Source: Gari tellinella
Lineage: Eukaryota; Mollusca; Bivalvia; Cardiida; Psammobiidae
Reading direction: 5' to 3'
Length of the DNA: 64,000 bases
NCBI GenBank assembly: GCA_922989275.2
Contig: OV277856.1
Location: 85,145,038 to 85,209,037, forward strand
A program made the position numbers and the translations under genes. Below the pieces are notes generated by a model that saw only the letters and a program-made list of their open reading frames with translations, was not told where the DNA came from and made no database searches. Positions 44,547 to 55,326 of this stretch are shown in pieces (position 1 is the stretch's first letter; every line of letters starts with the position of its first letter).

Positions 44547-45038
44547 ACACTTGCTATTTAATGGAATCCATTATATAGTAACGTTTTGTAAATTTTGCAG
44601 TGTAGAAGATCATCAAGGGGTATCTATGACAGACCTCTTATCAGGGTCCGCACAGTGTATATTTTACTCTTATTTTTCTAAGCTATTTATATAAAACCTC
44701 TCTAAAATGCTGCATAAACTGGTCAATTTTCAAATGATGAATAGACCATAATGTAAAGAATCATCATAAAAAGGGTCATTAATTGAGCTACACATTTAAT
44801 TCATGTAATTTCTTCAATCGATGTAGTTACATGTGCAACTAGAAAGTATTATCCAATTTGGTAAAGATGTGACAAATTGACATATCACTGCAACTAACAG
44901 CAGTATCAATATTTGGATATATTATCTCCTTTAATTACAAGACAATTCCAAATTAAACATGCCAGATCGCTATCAAACATGCAATCAAATGCATGTAATT
45001 TTTTTTTTGTATACTAAATATATCTCATATTATCTCCA

Positions 45039-45286
45039 TTAACTGAACCGTACCTTTGTTTTAAAGACAGGTAACCACTTAAAGCAGGTTGAACATAAAG
45101 CAGAATGTTCCTTATTGTGCATTCTGCTTAACTTTCAGTCTGTGCGCAGGCTTTAAGCTACAATCTGCTAGTACATAGGAAATACTTTTTATGTCGCACA
45201 ATCAATACTGTATAAAAGAGCTGTTCTGTTAATAGGAGGAATAAATTCAATTCCTAACAAGGTGTATCTTTGGAGTAATGGGTTAA
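45039..45286. mobile_element. Family C MITE, decayed copy 22
   Basis: Left end eroded, right GGAGTAATGGGTTAA. Core GCAGAATGTTCC / GTGCATTCTGC with a short insertion (TGCGCAGG) in one arm. Confidence 0.6.
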
Positions 45287-45346
45287 ATTATGTGTACAAG
45301 GAATAATCATGGATAATACAATGTCCAGCAGGCTGCACAGAAGAAG

Positions 45347-45605
45347 TTAACCCATTACCCCATAGCCTGTTTCAAGTATTAAATATAGGTAACCACTTAA
45401 AGCAGGTTGAAAGTAAAGCAGAATGTGCCATAAGGCACATTCTGCTTTACTTTCAGCCTGCTTTAAGCTACCACCAACTAGAATAAAGAAAATATTTGTT
45501 ATAACTTATTATACATATTCATGATAGTATAAATTGGAATTATTTTCTTCAGTGGTGGAATAAATGAAAGACGTCAAAAGTCGTATTTATGGGGTAATGG
45601 GTTAA
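45347..45605. mobile_element. Family C TTAA MITE, near-consensus copy
   Basis: TTAA 45347-45350 and 45602-45605; ends CCCATTACCCCATAGCCTG and, inverted, CCCATTACCCCATAAATAC. Hairpin AAAGCAGGTTGAAAGTAAAG with GTGCCATAAGGCAC tip. Well preserved. Confidence 0.85.
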
Positions 45606-45894
45606 CTGGATGTGTTCATTACCAGAAAAGACAGACACAAATAATGCTGATATACAGCTCTTAGTCAATCAGTTTCTTGGTTAAGCTTCCTTAGATTATC
45701 GGTACATTTTTTACACCAACAAACCAAAAGATGTTGACTAAAAACTAATGAAGTTACAGCTTCAATAAACCAGGTAACCTCTCAGTTTAAGATGGACTGA
45801 CTGAATATAAAATACATGACCAAGTACATGTAGATCAGTGACATAGGGCTATTGCAAAAAAAAAAAGAGTTAAATCATCCATAATGTCAAAGTA

Positions 45895-46075
45895 TGCTTT
45901 ATGTCTCAACATCACATTGAAATAGCCTTTCAATTCTTAATAAAATGACTTTTTTCGTCTAGAAACGAAAAGCAGAAAATAATGGTCTTGTCATTTCTTA
46001 TTTTCCTCGGGCCCGAGCCAATGCTAAATAGGTTAGCTCCCTCGAACTATATCGTTTAGTCGCGCTCAACGATGG
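45895..46075. repeat. Family J repeat, one arm
   Basis: Contains ATGACTTTTTTCGTCTAGAA, TTTTCCTCGGGCCCGAGCCA and CTCGAACTATATCGTTTAGT, matching the repeat at 51105-51315 but lacking one arm of its terminal hairpin. Confidence 0.6.
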
Positions 46076-46545
46076 TCCAAACTATACGTGGCACATACAT
46101 TTCCCAAAGAATACTGTTGAGAAATTGAATTTCAAACTATTGAAAACAGAAAATATCAAGATAAATAGTATAACCAATTCCTCCTTAGAAGTGTCTTACA
46201 ACACTTACGACCAATATATATGAATATATAGTCCTTCAATGAATTAATATTTTATATCCCATCGACACAAATGGTCATTTAGAGTCAAATACTTCTCCAA
46301 ATACAAGGTAAGTGTCAGCCATTTGCTGTATATATAATTTATTCAATTATGGTGTTGAAAGATGCAAAAAGCTCTTTAAGGGATTTCTAATACAAGCAGT
46401 TTAATGGATACTTTCACTGTGCTTTAAGCAGTCACCTGTCTCAAGTACTGAACGCTATGAGGATTAAAGAACATGATGAACTCTAAGGTTTGCCTTGAAA
46501 CTACGGTATAAGCTGACCTGTTCTCATGTCATTCTAAATGCATGG

Positions 46546-46741
46546 CAGGGCTTCAGATAAAGGGGGTATTTCAAAAACTAAAATCTTTATTTCTGCTTTA
46601 AACCCTATGGTGTCACGTCCTACTCATTTGAATCGTCTTGAAGAGACAATTCTAATGAGTAGTAACACTATAGAAGTTGGTGCTGAATGAGTGAACAAAT
46701 GTTGGATTTGTTCAAATTACTCCCCCTTATCTGGAGCCCTG
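46546..46741. mobile_element. Family D hAT-like MITE, copy 3
   Basis: Ends CAGGGCTTCAGATAAAGGGG and, inverted, CAGGGCTCCAGATAAGGGGG. Central hairpin CTCATTTGAATCGTCTTGAA. Confidence 0.75.
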
Positions 46742-46962
46742 TATGGTCTGCTTTCCACTACATTTCCCAGTATTTTAATTATATTCCACTGTAATCAGTA
46801 ACCATAATCAAACTACCAAACAATAACCTACTCTACAGACAATTTTAGCTGCTGCTACAAATACTACAATGTAGAAATCTACAAGTCAATAAATGCAATT
46901 TCATTATCACATGAAAGAATCCTATGCCAGACATGAAGCTGAAATTGAAAGGCTTTATACAA

Positions 46963-47382
46963 TACAGTAAAACCCCTCTATTAATTACAACCACTAAATG
47001 ATATTAAACTATCAAGGTTAAATTCAAGTGGGTGCATAAAGCAAGACGAAAATATTGCAGAAAACTCCTATATTAGGAGCTTTCTGTTTTACTTTTATCT
47101 TGCTTCAAGCTGGCATCTGTCTTTAACACAATCAATTAGTCCTCTTTTCAGTTGTTGCAATAGATGGGATTCACTCAGGGCTCCAGATAAGAGGGAGTAA
47201 ACCGAACAAATCCAGCATTTTCTCACTTATTTCAGCACCAAATCCTATGATGTTACTAGTCATTAGAATAGTCTCTTTGAGACGATTCTAATGAGTAGTG
47301 AGTGACTTCAGAGGGTTTAATGCACAAATAAACATTTTATTTTTTAAAATACCCTCCTTATCTGGAGCTCTGATTCACTGTA
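46963..47382. mobile_element. Family E MITE, copy 8, with family D inside its right end
   Basis: TA-flanked left CAGTAAAACCCCTCTATTAA. Core AAATATTGCAGAAAACTCC with tip TATTAGGAGC. The right end GATGGGATTCACTGTA is split by a family D copy and regained after it. Confidence 0.75.
47176..47371. mobile_element. Family D hAT-like MITE, copy 4, with 8-bp duplication
   Basis: Ends CAGGGCTCCAGATAAGAGG and, inverted, AGAGCTCCAGATAAGGAGG. It is flanked by GATTCACT at 47168-47175 and 47372-47379. The host bases on both sides belong to the right end of a family E element, which confirms the boundary. Confidence 0.85.
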
Positions 47383-49348
47383 CATTAGTTCAACAGTAGT
47401 GGGCATTCAGTGACTTAATTTGTTTGTCCATTTAAAGTTTGTTATATTGCAGGCCCCAGAGTCCTTCCTACTTGCAGGGATTCTGGGGCTTATAATTGTC
47501 AATGTTTTTGTTTCTTTGACTTAGATTATCCCCTCTGCAAAGAACTAACAGTGGTTTTGATCCCATGTGCTTCTTCCCAGTAAATGAGAATAGCCTATGG
47601 TCCAAAAAGTCTTCTTGAAATCATCCTCCATCGGATCATCATCTCATCTCATCATTCACTCAGTGTCGCAGTGCCTTAAAACCCAACTCCATCCATCCAT
47701 ACTGCAGGCAGATGATAATAAAATGACCAGATTACAATGACTCTCATGGTTTATACTTGAACCTTAAACAATGACAAATCATGTACACCTGGATGGAGCA
47801 GTCTGATTTTGGTCTACACTGTTTGTCTTGTAAGATTATATACTCCCTACACAGTAAGAGCACCTTAAAAGTCCCATTTAATCCAACACCCAGACTATGT
47901 GCCCAAAATTTCTAGGCATTGGCCGCCAAGGCTGACATGGTCACATTGAAAAAGGTTATGCACAGAGTCGATCCGATCCAAGAGATGGCTGAGCAGAACG
48001 GCAAAATTTTAACTGAAATTTGCTGAATTTATCAGCCTGTTCCGGTGTCTGGGCAGCTCATGTATGATGTCAGATCATTGCCTCTTCTGAACTCAATTTC
48101 TGGGCAAACAAAAACCACTATCTGGCAGGCAAATTAGGTCATGCAGTTTGCAGACACAATATAATACAGGGTAAAGGGTTAACTAGAACAACCAGACGGC
48201 ATCTATAGCAGTCTTGCTTGGAGGAATAGAGGAGCCATGCTGCTTCTTTAACAGCTGAGTTTGTATATAGCACATGAGAGATGTTGTTATTGTTGACTTG
48301 TTCTAGCTAATAGGGGTTTCCGTCCATCCAAACACTAAAAGTTGCGACCTCCTGTCCCTGGCACATGACAGCCAGGAACATCTAATAGAAGGCCAATTGT
48401 AGGCCAGATGTCTGTGAGGGATTTCACCTTACAGACTTGTGTCCATAACTACTAGACATGAGATGTTGGAAATCTTACAAATGACTGAGCACTGGAGTGG
48501 GTGGTGCCTCAGTCCTGACACAGAATAATGCCAGCACCAAATATGGGTGCTTCTACATGCAGTCATCATTATTTAAGTAATTAGTATGACCTAGATGGGG
48601 ACGCAGAACCTGTGACCTACAGATTCAGAGCTGTATTCTATCGACTGTTACGGAGCCATCCAAGGGATCGATCTATAGGGCTTTATGTTGTATCACCTAG
48701 TTTACAGTTACTATTTAATTTCAAGCTAAGTCCGAAGATCTTGATAGGGCCTAGACGAACGGCTATCAACGAAAGGTAACTAAAGGTAACTAAAGCAATA
48801 TGTGAAAATTTGCCAAAAGGTTATTGAAATAAAGTTTGAAGAAAGATTGAGGACTAGTTGTTTGATATTCCCAAACTCGTTCATGATCAGTTGCTCATGT
48901 TTGTTGAAAAGAAACTACTTTGCAATGTCCTGGCAATCTGATTTTAAAGAAATCTGACAGAGACTAAATCCTACATAACTGACTAAGACTGCGAGAACAT
49001 TTTTAGCAGAAACACAACAGGGCCATTACTTGAAAATAACAAAAATCAAAATGAAACAAACATTGACTGACAATGACATAGGGATATTCATCTGACAACC
49101 CACTTCATGATAATAATATGGTAATTAACTAATTATTTGTATAGATCTTATACATGTCACTGTGGCAGCGAGATATAAGTTATGCAAAAAGTTCCTATCA
49201 GAACTGCATTACATACATGCACTTTTATCTTGCATTATGCAGTCATATGTCTTACAAGATTTGCAAGTTTAATCTTCATTCACTAATTGCCTAAGTTTAA
49301 AATAGAAGTATGACTGTAGTTAGAACTGTACTAAACACACATAGAGCT
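47383..49348. other. AP1AR intron, mostly single-copy, no gene
   Basis: Part of the 6.6-kb intron between exons 49641 and 43046. Only a small palindrome (GCCCCAGAGTCC...CTGGGGC, about 47454-47491) and a decayed hairpin near 49180-49250 are visible. It is less AT-rich than most of the window. No splice-flanked frame was recognised. Confidence 0.5.
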
Positions 49349-49538
49349 CAGAGCACCAGATAAGGGTAGTTTTTCAAAAACTAAAATCTTTATTTCTGAA
49401 TTAAACCCTATGGTGTCACTACTCATTAGAATCGTCTCTTCGAGACGATTCTAATAAGTAGTAACACCATAGGATTTGGAGCTAAAAAGAGTGAGAAAAT
49501 GTTGGATTTGTTGAAATAACTACCTCTTATCTGGAGCT
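49349..49538. mobile_element. Family D hAT-like MITE, copy 5
   Basis: Left CAGAGCACCAGATAAGGG, right ACCTCTTATCTGGAGCT. Hairpin CTCATTAGAATCGTC / GACGATTCTAATAAG around TTCGA. It lies 100 bp downstream (transcript sense) of AP1AR exon 49641-49692. Confidence 0.8.
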
Positions 49539-49640
49539 TCATTATTATTTCCTTCTTGTGTGCACCCTGCCAACTGGCCAGCAGTGGGTGAAGATAGAGG
49601 TGCAGGAAACTAGAAGGAATATTAGCAGGATATTACATAC

Positions 49641-49692
49641 CTCAATAGATGCATCCTTCTCCACTGAGTACCTTGTCTTCAGAAACTGCCGT
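49641..49692 (-). CDS. AP1AR: AP1AR exon (most 5' of 8 found)
   Basis: Acceptor CTTATTTCAG at 49693 and donor GAG|GTATGT at 49640. It encodes RQFLKTRYSVEKDASIE after one base that completes a codon begun upstream. The pattern [KR]xFxRTxSxxxxxxxIE is the segment preceding FENL in vertebrate AP1AR. The upstream exon must end with two bases of a split codon and should contain the start Met and the cysteines used for membrane anchoring. No Met-Gly codon pair in the remaining window fits, so that exon may lie beyond 64000. Confidence 0.8.
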
Positions 49693-49917
49693 CTGAAATA
49701 AGATATTAACTTTCCTGTGAATTTACACAAACATCCATTATTTAAATTGCATACCCAAGTTGATTAACACCCTACCCTAATAATAGATATGATACATAAG
49801 GAAATAACTAGGATACAATTCAAAACATAAAAATAAAACAAATAACTTAAATTGCTTTTAATGTCATAATTATGATAGTAATAAGTGTACAGGTTAAATA
49901 TTTATATTTGATCAGTT

Positions 49918-50143
49918 CAACTCTTTCAACAGTATAAGTAACTTTTGTGAGTAACTATGTTCCCTTGTGGATAATTTTAGTAATCAAAATATGAAACAGT
50001 CTACTTGGAATTCTGGGTAGTTTAATAAATTCTGGTTTAATTTAGCAAACAGTGCAGACCCTGATCAAAGGGCTTCTATAGGAGGCTTCTGATCAGGATC
50101 TACAGTTTGCAAACGTAATGAGTATATTTGTTGAAAGAGTTAA
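49918..50143. mobile_element. Family B MITE, copy 3
   Basis: Left TTCAACTCTTTCAACAG, right GTTGAAAGAGTTAA. Hairpin GCAGACCCTGATCAAAGGGC with drifted tip. Confidence 0.7.
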
Positions 50144-50206
50144 ATTTAAGAGCTGAGAAATTTTTAATAGTTCCATGGAGAATTACACAACAATTTATAT
50201 CTATAT

Positions 50207-52689
50207 CAGGGCTCTAAATAAGGAGAGTATTTCAAAATATAAAATCTTTATGTCTGCACCAAACCCTATGGTGTGATGGCTTAATGGACATTGCTATCCC
50301 GTGTTTCACTGTAACCTTTAAACGTTCGCTACCCTGTTACTTTGGCTGCTGGTGTTTCACCATACCTCTTCTAGACATTTCACTACCCAGTTTTGTTACT
50401 TATCTTACAGTTTGATAGAGATCTCGATGAGTATTAACTTACTAATAAAATCAGGCATGCGGCCATCAACACATCTACCTGGAATAATTTTATCTATTAA
50501 TCTGGATCCAAACTAAAGGAAAGAAATAATTACACTTTTGAAGTATACTTAGTTAGCACATGGCTTGGAGCTCTCGGCCAATCAGATGCCTAAAAAACCT
50601 GTGAATATATCGTTTATTTTACAAAACCATGAAATAACTAACACACTGTTCACTTATTCCACGCTTCTGTCATCTCAAGGCAATTTGACGTCACAACCCT
50701 AGCAATCCTCCGAGCGGGCCACCGCGAAAACCTTTTGCCTGCACTGTAGGCTTAACGATAAATAATCGGACTTAACACCTGATCAAGGATTCACTAAACT
50801 AATGCAATATGGTAATTCCACAGTATCAATAATAGATCTAGATCTACCCCATCCCTTTGGACCTAGATATATGCATAGTTTCAGCTGTAGATGTAAAAAC
50901 CGCGATATGCATGTCTAGATTGTCTTTACTATACAGCTAAGATCGGAGGGGAACTGCACTTGCTTGATGACGTTATATTATGTACAGTGAGACCTAAACT
51001 TTAAAGGCAATTAATAATGAATTGTGCTTACATATAGAGCTTCAATAAGCGTTATTTATGTTGGTGTTAAAGCATGCTTAATGTCTCTCAAACTACACAT
51101 TGTAATAACCTTTCAATTTAAGTAAAATATTACAAATAAAATGACTTTTTCGTCTAAAACAAAAAGGAGAAACGAAGGGTCTTCTTGTTTTCCTCGAGCC
51201 CAAGCCAGTGCTAAATAGGTTAGACCATGGTTGCGCGCGAATAAACCACATAGTTCTCGGGGGCTATGCCCCCTCGAACTATATCGTTTATTCGCGCACA
51301 ACCATGGTCTAACCTTTACTAATATTTGTTAATAAAATCATCATTTATATACTGACTTTTCATATGCAAAAATGCTGAGATTTTGAGTTACTAATCTGGA
51401 TCTTAACTAATGGAATATACATTTGTACTAGCATAGGCATGCATATTTGCTTCTCAAGCCAATCTGTATTTAAAGATTGCATGCATAGAGAAATACTGAT
51501 TTAATGTGAAAATGATGAGATACAAATTTAGTTATTACTGATCAGTCATTTGCATAAAGGTATAATATGTATTTAGGCTTTGCCTATGGACGGAAAAAAA
51601 CAAAATTGTACTAGATCTAATGAAAACGGAATAGATCTATCACCATACAGTGTGTGATCAGCACTCTTGTATCAGTTTGTTGTGTATTTCAGATCACGCT
51701 CGAGGTTATGCCTCTCGTGACTGAGATCTGGATTACACAACCAACTCCAACTTTTATTATATACCTAAAGTGTTTGGGACAAGATCTTCATGTTGTTAAA
51801 CCAAATAATCAAATATATCTATAAGCATCCGTGTTAGTATGTATACAATGTTAAAACTCCTCTGTACACCTATAATGCAATCTGAAACTATTTTTGAAAG
51901 TCATATGACCACCAATAAGTTATGTCATTATTTATATTGATGACGTATTGATAATCCGTTATTTTTATCGGTTCGATTGAGAAGTAGCTTTTTGCAAATA
52001 ACGTTCATTTAAGCGTTAAAGGGTATGAATTGAACTGTTTGAAGCTTTATCCTTTGGGGGAAATCATTACAATAGGTGAGTATTGTGGGTTATTCATGCT
52101 TAAAATGGTTTAAAAATAGCACCGAAACCTGGAATTCCGAAACGTCACGCACAACGCTTCGTAAAAGCCGTGACGTCATCATCCAAGATGTCAGCCCCCA
52201 TGTTTTGTAGTTTTGCCTAGTTTTGAGGAAATTATTCACGCGCAAATCAAACACTTTTCAAAGTCTGTCCGGGATTGAATTGAATTGGAATACCTTTGAT
52301 TTTATCATGCATTACTTAAGAACAGAAAAAAGCAAGTTTTTCTCCGTATAATAACTGATCTGCATCACATGTATCCCAAATTCTGGACAGATTTCATTTG
52401 ACTAGGAGAGTATGTCACAGTGTGTAGGTTTATCAAGCACGCTTTTATGGCAATGTGGTAGAGTGCATGACTGCAAACCTGAGTGGGTATGTTTCTTTAT
52501 AAGACTACCCAGTTACAAATAGTTAACATAAGCCTGGGTTACAGGGTAACTAACTGACAGGTGTGTTTATGTTACAGGGTAGCGAAGGGTCTCAATCCTG
52601 AAATCGTATATCACACCATAGGGTTTGCTGCATACAATACATGAAAGAGAAAGAAAACTTTAGTTTACTCCCTCTTATAAGGAGCCCTG
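50207..52689. mobile_element. Long family D relative, ~2.5 kb
   Basis: The left end CAGGGCTCTAAATAAGGAG runs to CCAAACCCTATGGTGTGATG. The right end, inverted, is CAGGGCTCCTTATAAGAGG running to GCAAACCCTATGGTGTGATA. Inside both ends is a second shared motif, TTCGCTACCCTGTTAC (about 50325) and its inverse GTTACAGGGTAGCGAA (about 52572). The termini therefore extend well beyond those of the short MITEs. The interior holds a family J repeat, two TGACGTCA sites and no transposase frame. No clear target duplication was seen, so two unrelated half-copies remain possible. Confidence 0.55.
51105..51315. repeat. Family J repeat with ~45-bp-arm hairpin
   Basis: Contains AATGACTTTTTCGTCTAAAA and TTTTCCTCGAGCCCAAGCCA, then a hairpin (about 51217-51315) with arms GGTTAGACCATGGTTG, CGCGAATAAACC and inverse, meeting at GGGGGCTATGCCCCC. 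The 62-codon minus frame follows this hairpin and is not considered a gene. Confidence 0.65.
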
Positions 52690-52803
52690 CTACAGTTAGA
52701 CATAGTCACTCAAGTATGTAAGAATTGTGTGGAATGAGATGTCCCAATTAGACCCTGTCATCCTGTGACAGCAAAGGTACTGCCTCTGAGCCTGCATGCA
52801 TCA

Positions 52804-53035
52804 GGGGCCTGTTTCATTAAACTTTGTACGACAAAAACGGTCGTAAATCAAAACTTGAAAATTCAATTTCTTATTTCTCTATCAAATCCTGTCTTGTGAT
52901 ATCTCTTTGGAATCGTCTTTTCAAGATGATTCCAAAGAGATGTCACAGGACAGGATTAGACTGAGAAATAAATAATAATGGATACTTTTATAATCTGACT
53001 CATGACAACATTTGTTGTACGAAGTTTTGTGAAAG
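52804..53035. mobile_element. Family G MITE, copy 3
   Basis: Left GGGGCCTGTTTCATTAAAC; right GAAGTTTTGTGAAAGG (truncated end). The central hairpin CAAATCCTGTCTTGTGATAT / its inverse has tip AATCGTCTTTTCAAGATGAT. Confidence 0.75.
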
Positions 53036-53098
53036 GTTTATGGTCGCAACGTACCAGTCGGAACGCCCCAATTTTCTAGATGGAACGTCCCACTTTAT

Positions 53099-55326
53099 AA
53101 CAAGAGGGCCTGAAGGCCCTGATATCGCTCACCTCTTGTACTGAAGCCTGATAGTTTTACCTTTCTGTTTCACCCATTTTAATCTAAATCCATTCTTTGT
53201 AGTATAGCATGTAAACAATTTTGGAATACAATCTCATAATTGTAGTATAGTAGAGTACATCAAGGGCTGATAACTAGAGCCTAAACAATACTGAAATGAA
53301 GCCTTTTCTAGCATTTCAAAGTATATCAAGGGCAAATAACTATTGCCACAATGATTAGATTTCAACAATACTTGCACTGCTTCGAGAACTTATAGCTATA
53401 TACAGTATAACCTCTGTTATCCGACACCCCATGGTTCCACGTTTGTAAGTCGGTTAAGAGAGGGTGTCGGTTAACGGAATTATGCCTAAGTTCACAAGTT
53501 TACACACCCAAAGATTCAGTCCATTTTTCCCTGCTAGGGGAAATCCTCGATGCCAACTGACATATTAAATATGTATGACTGCAGCATCAGTACAGCATAT
53601 ATCCTGATCAGATCGTTCCAGATTTAAGTGAGAGTCACCTGGTCCGGATCTACATTGTTTTTACCATTATTACTTTAAACTACAGTAGGCATAAAATGTG
53701 TATAGTGTACAATCGGAAGTAAACACGCATGTACATAGGGTTCGACGAAAACATCGGCATATTTGTATTTACATTTTATGTACAATGTATTTATTTTCTC
53801 TCAACATAACTTTAGCATATATTTTTACGCCTGCGACTATTGATATAGACTCGAATCATGCGAAAGGCGAATTAGATATATATTTCGTTCTTTCTCATGT
53901 TGACGGTGAGGACGATTGGCAGACAGACACCTGTGCAATTTAAACACGAAAACATGGTTAGCCATTGTTGGAAAGGATGGATGAGTTGGGTTTTCCGCAC
54001 TGCGACACTGAATGGGTTGCTTACATTTGTTGGCTTAAGTTATCTTATTAACCCTCATATCATTCACTCACTGTTAAAACAACACACTTTGTTTTACACG
54101 GCCATCCGAGCGATGTGTGTCATTATCACCTGCACGTACATAGTCGCTGTCAATGATCAATGGTCAGCATACCGTCGGATAACGAGGTGTGAAAAACCTC
54201 TAATTTGCCTTCATCGGTCCGTCGAGGTATGTCGGATAACGGTTAACAGAGGATCCGATCAAGAGAGAGTTTGGTTACATACAACAAATAGGGAAACTGC
54301 CGGGACCAAACAGCAGGGTCGGATAACAGAGGTTTCCGGTCAAGAGAGGTGTCGATCGACAGAGGTTATACTGTACTTTGTGTGCAAGTATAATCAAAAT
54401 CCATTGAAAACTGTAGTTAGAAGAGTGTTTATGCTGTTAGAAATGTCATTTTCAGCTATTCAAGGGCAGATAACTCTTGACCTATTGGTCTGATTTCAAC
54501 TATAATCACACTTATTTGAACTCTTATGGTAATATACAATCTGAGGAAGTTTTAAAAAGACTGGATAAAAATTGTGGGCGCTAGAGTGTAAAAACCGTTA
54601 AATATGGCATTTTCAGCAATTCAAAGGTAGATAACTCCTGACCTATTGGTCTGATTACAACCATAATCAAACTCATCCGAACTCTTATGGTCATACACAA
54701 TCTGAGCAAGTTTTAGATAGATTGGATTAAAATTGTGGCCTCTAGAGTGTAAATACTGTTAAATATGGCATTTTCAGCAATTCAAAGGTAGATAACTTCT
54801 GACCTATTGGTCTGATTTCAACCATAATCGAACTCATTTGAACTCTTATGGTAATATACAATCTGAGCAAGTCTGAGAAAGATTGAATAAATATTGTGGC
54901 CTCTAGAGTGTAAACACTGTTAAATATGGCATTTTCAGCAATTCAAAGGTAGATAACTCCTGACCTATTATTTCGATTTCAACCATAATCAAACTCATCC
55001 GAACTCTTATGGTAATATACAATCTGAGCAAGTCTGAGAAAGATTGAATAAATATTGTGGCCTCTAGAGTGTAAACACTGTTAAATATGGCATTTTCAGC
55101 AATTCAAAGGTAGATAACTTCTGACCTATTATTCCGATTTCAACCATAATCGAACTCATCCGAACTCTTATGGTAATATACAATCTGAGCAAGTTTGAGA
55201 AAGATTGGATAAATATTGTGGCCTCTAGAGTGTAAAAACTAAAATTGTTGACGACGCACGATGAACGACGAACGCCGGACATTCAAGGATTGCAAAAGCT
55301 CACCCTGAGCTAGCTCAGGTGAGCTA
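53099..55326 (+). mobile_element. P2b: pearl/Helentron-like element with pogo-like insertion
   Basis: Same family as P2a: AACAAGAG, GGCCT/AGGCC hairpin, about five ~161-bp monomers (about 54420-55240), GACGACGCACGATGAACGAC, and terminal palindrome AGCTCACC...GGTGAGCT. A 971-bp TA-flanked element is inserted upstream of the array. Confidence 0.8.
53403..54373. mobile_element. 971-bp Tigger/pogo-like element, TA duplication
   Basis: Ends CAGTATAACCTCTGTTATCC and, inverted, CAGTATAACCTCTGTCGATC, flanked by TA (53401-53402, 54374-54375). P2a has the empty site (AGCTATTTACTTTGTGTG). The right part repeats CGGATAAC-AGAGG several times, like subterminal binding sites. The 198-codon frame (53897-54493) starts inside and runs past the end into P2b. 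It has no transposase motif that I recognise and is probably chance. Confidence 0.8.

Noticed and set aside
52140..52215. CRE plus CCAAGATG, considered as a promoter with a start codon on either strand
   Set aside because: Short frames (MSAPMFCSFA on plus, MGADILDDDV on minus) end quickly without donors, and the site lies inside the putative long family D element. Kept only as a weak observation.
53897..54493. 198-codon plus-strand frame, the longest in the window
   Set aside because: It starts inside the pogo-like element and runs through its right terminal repeat into P2b. It shows no transposase or other motif and its C-terminal part is repeat sequence. Treated as chance.
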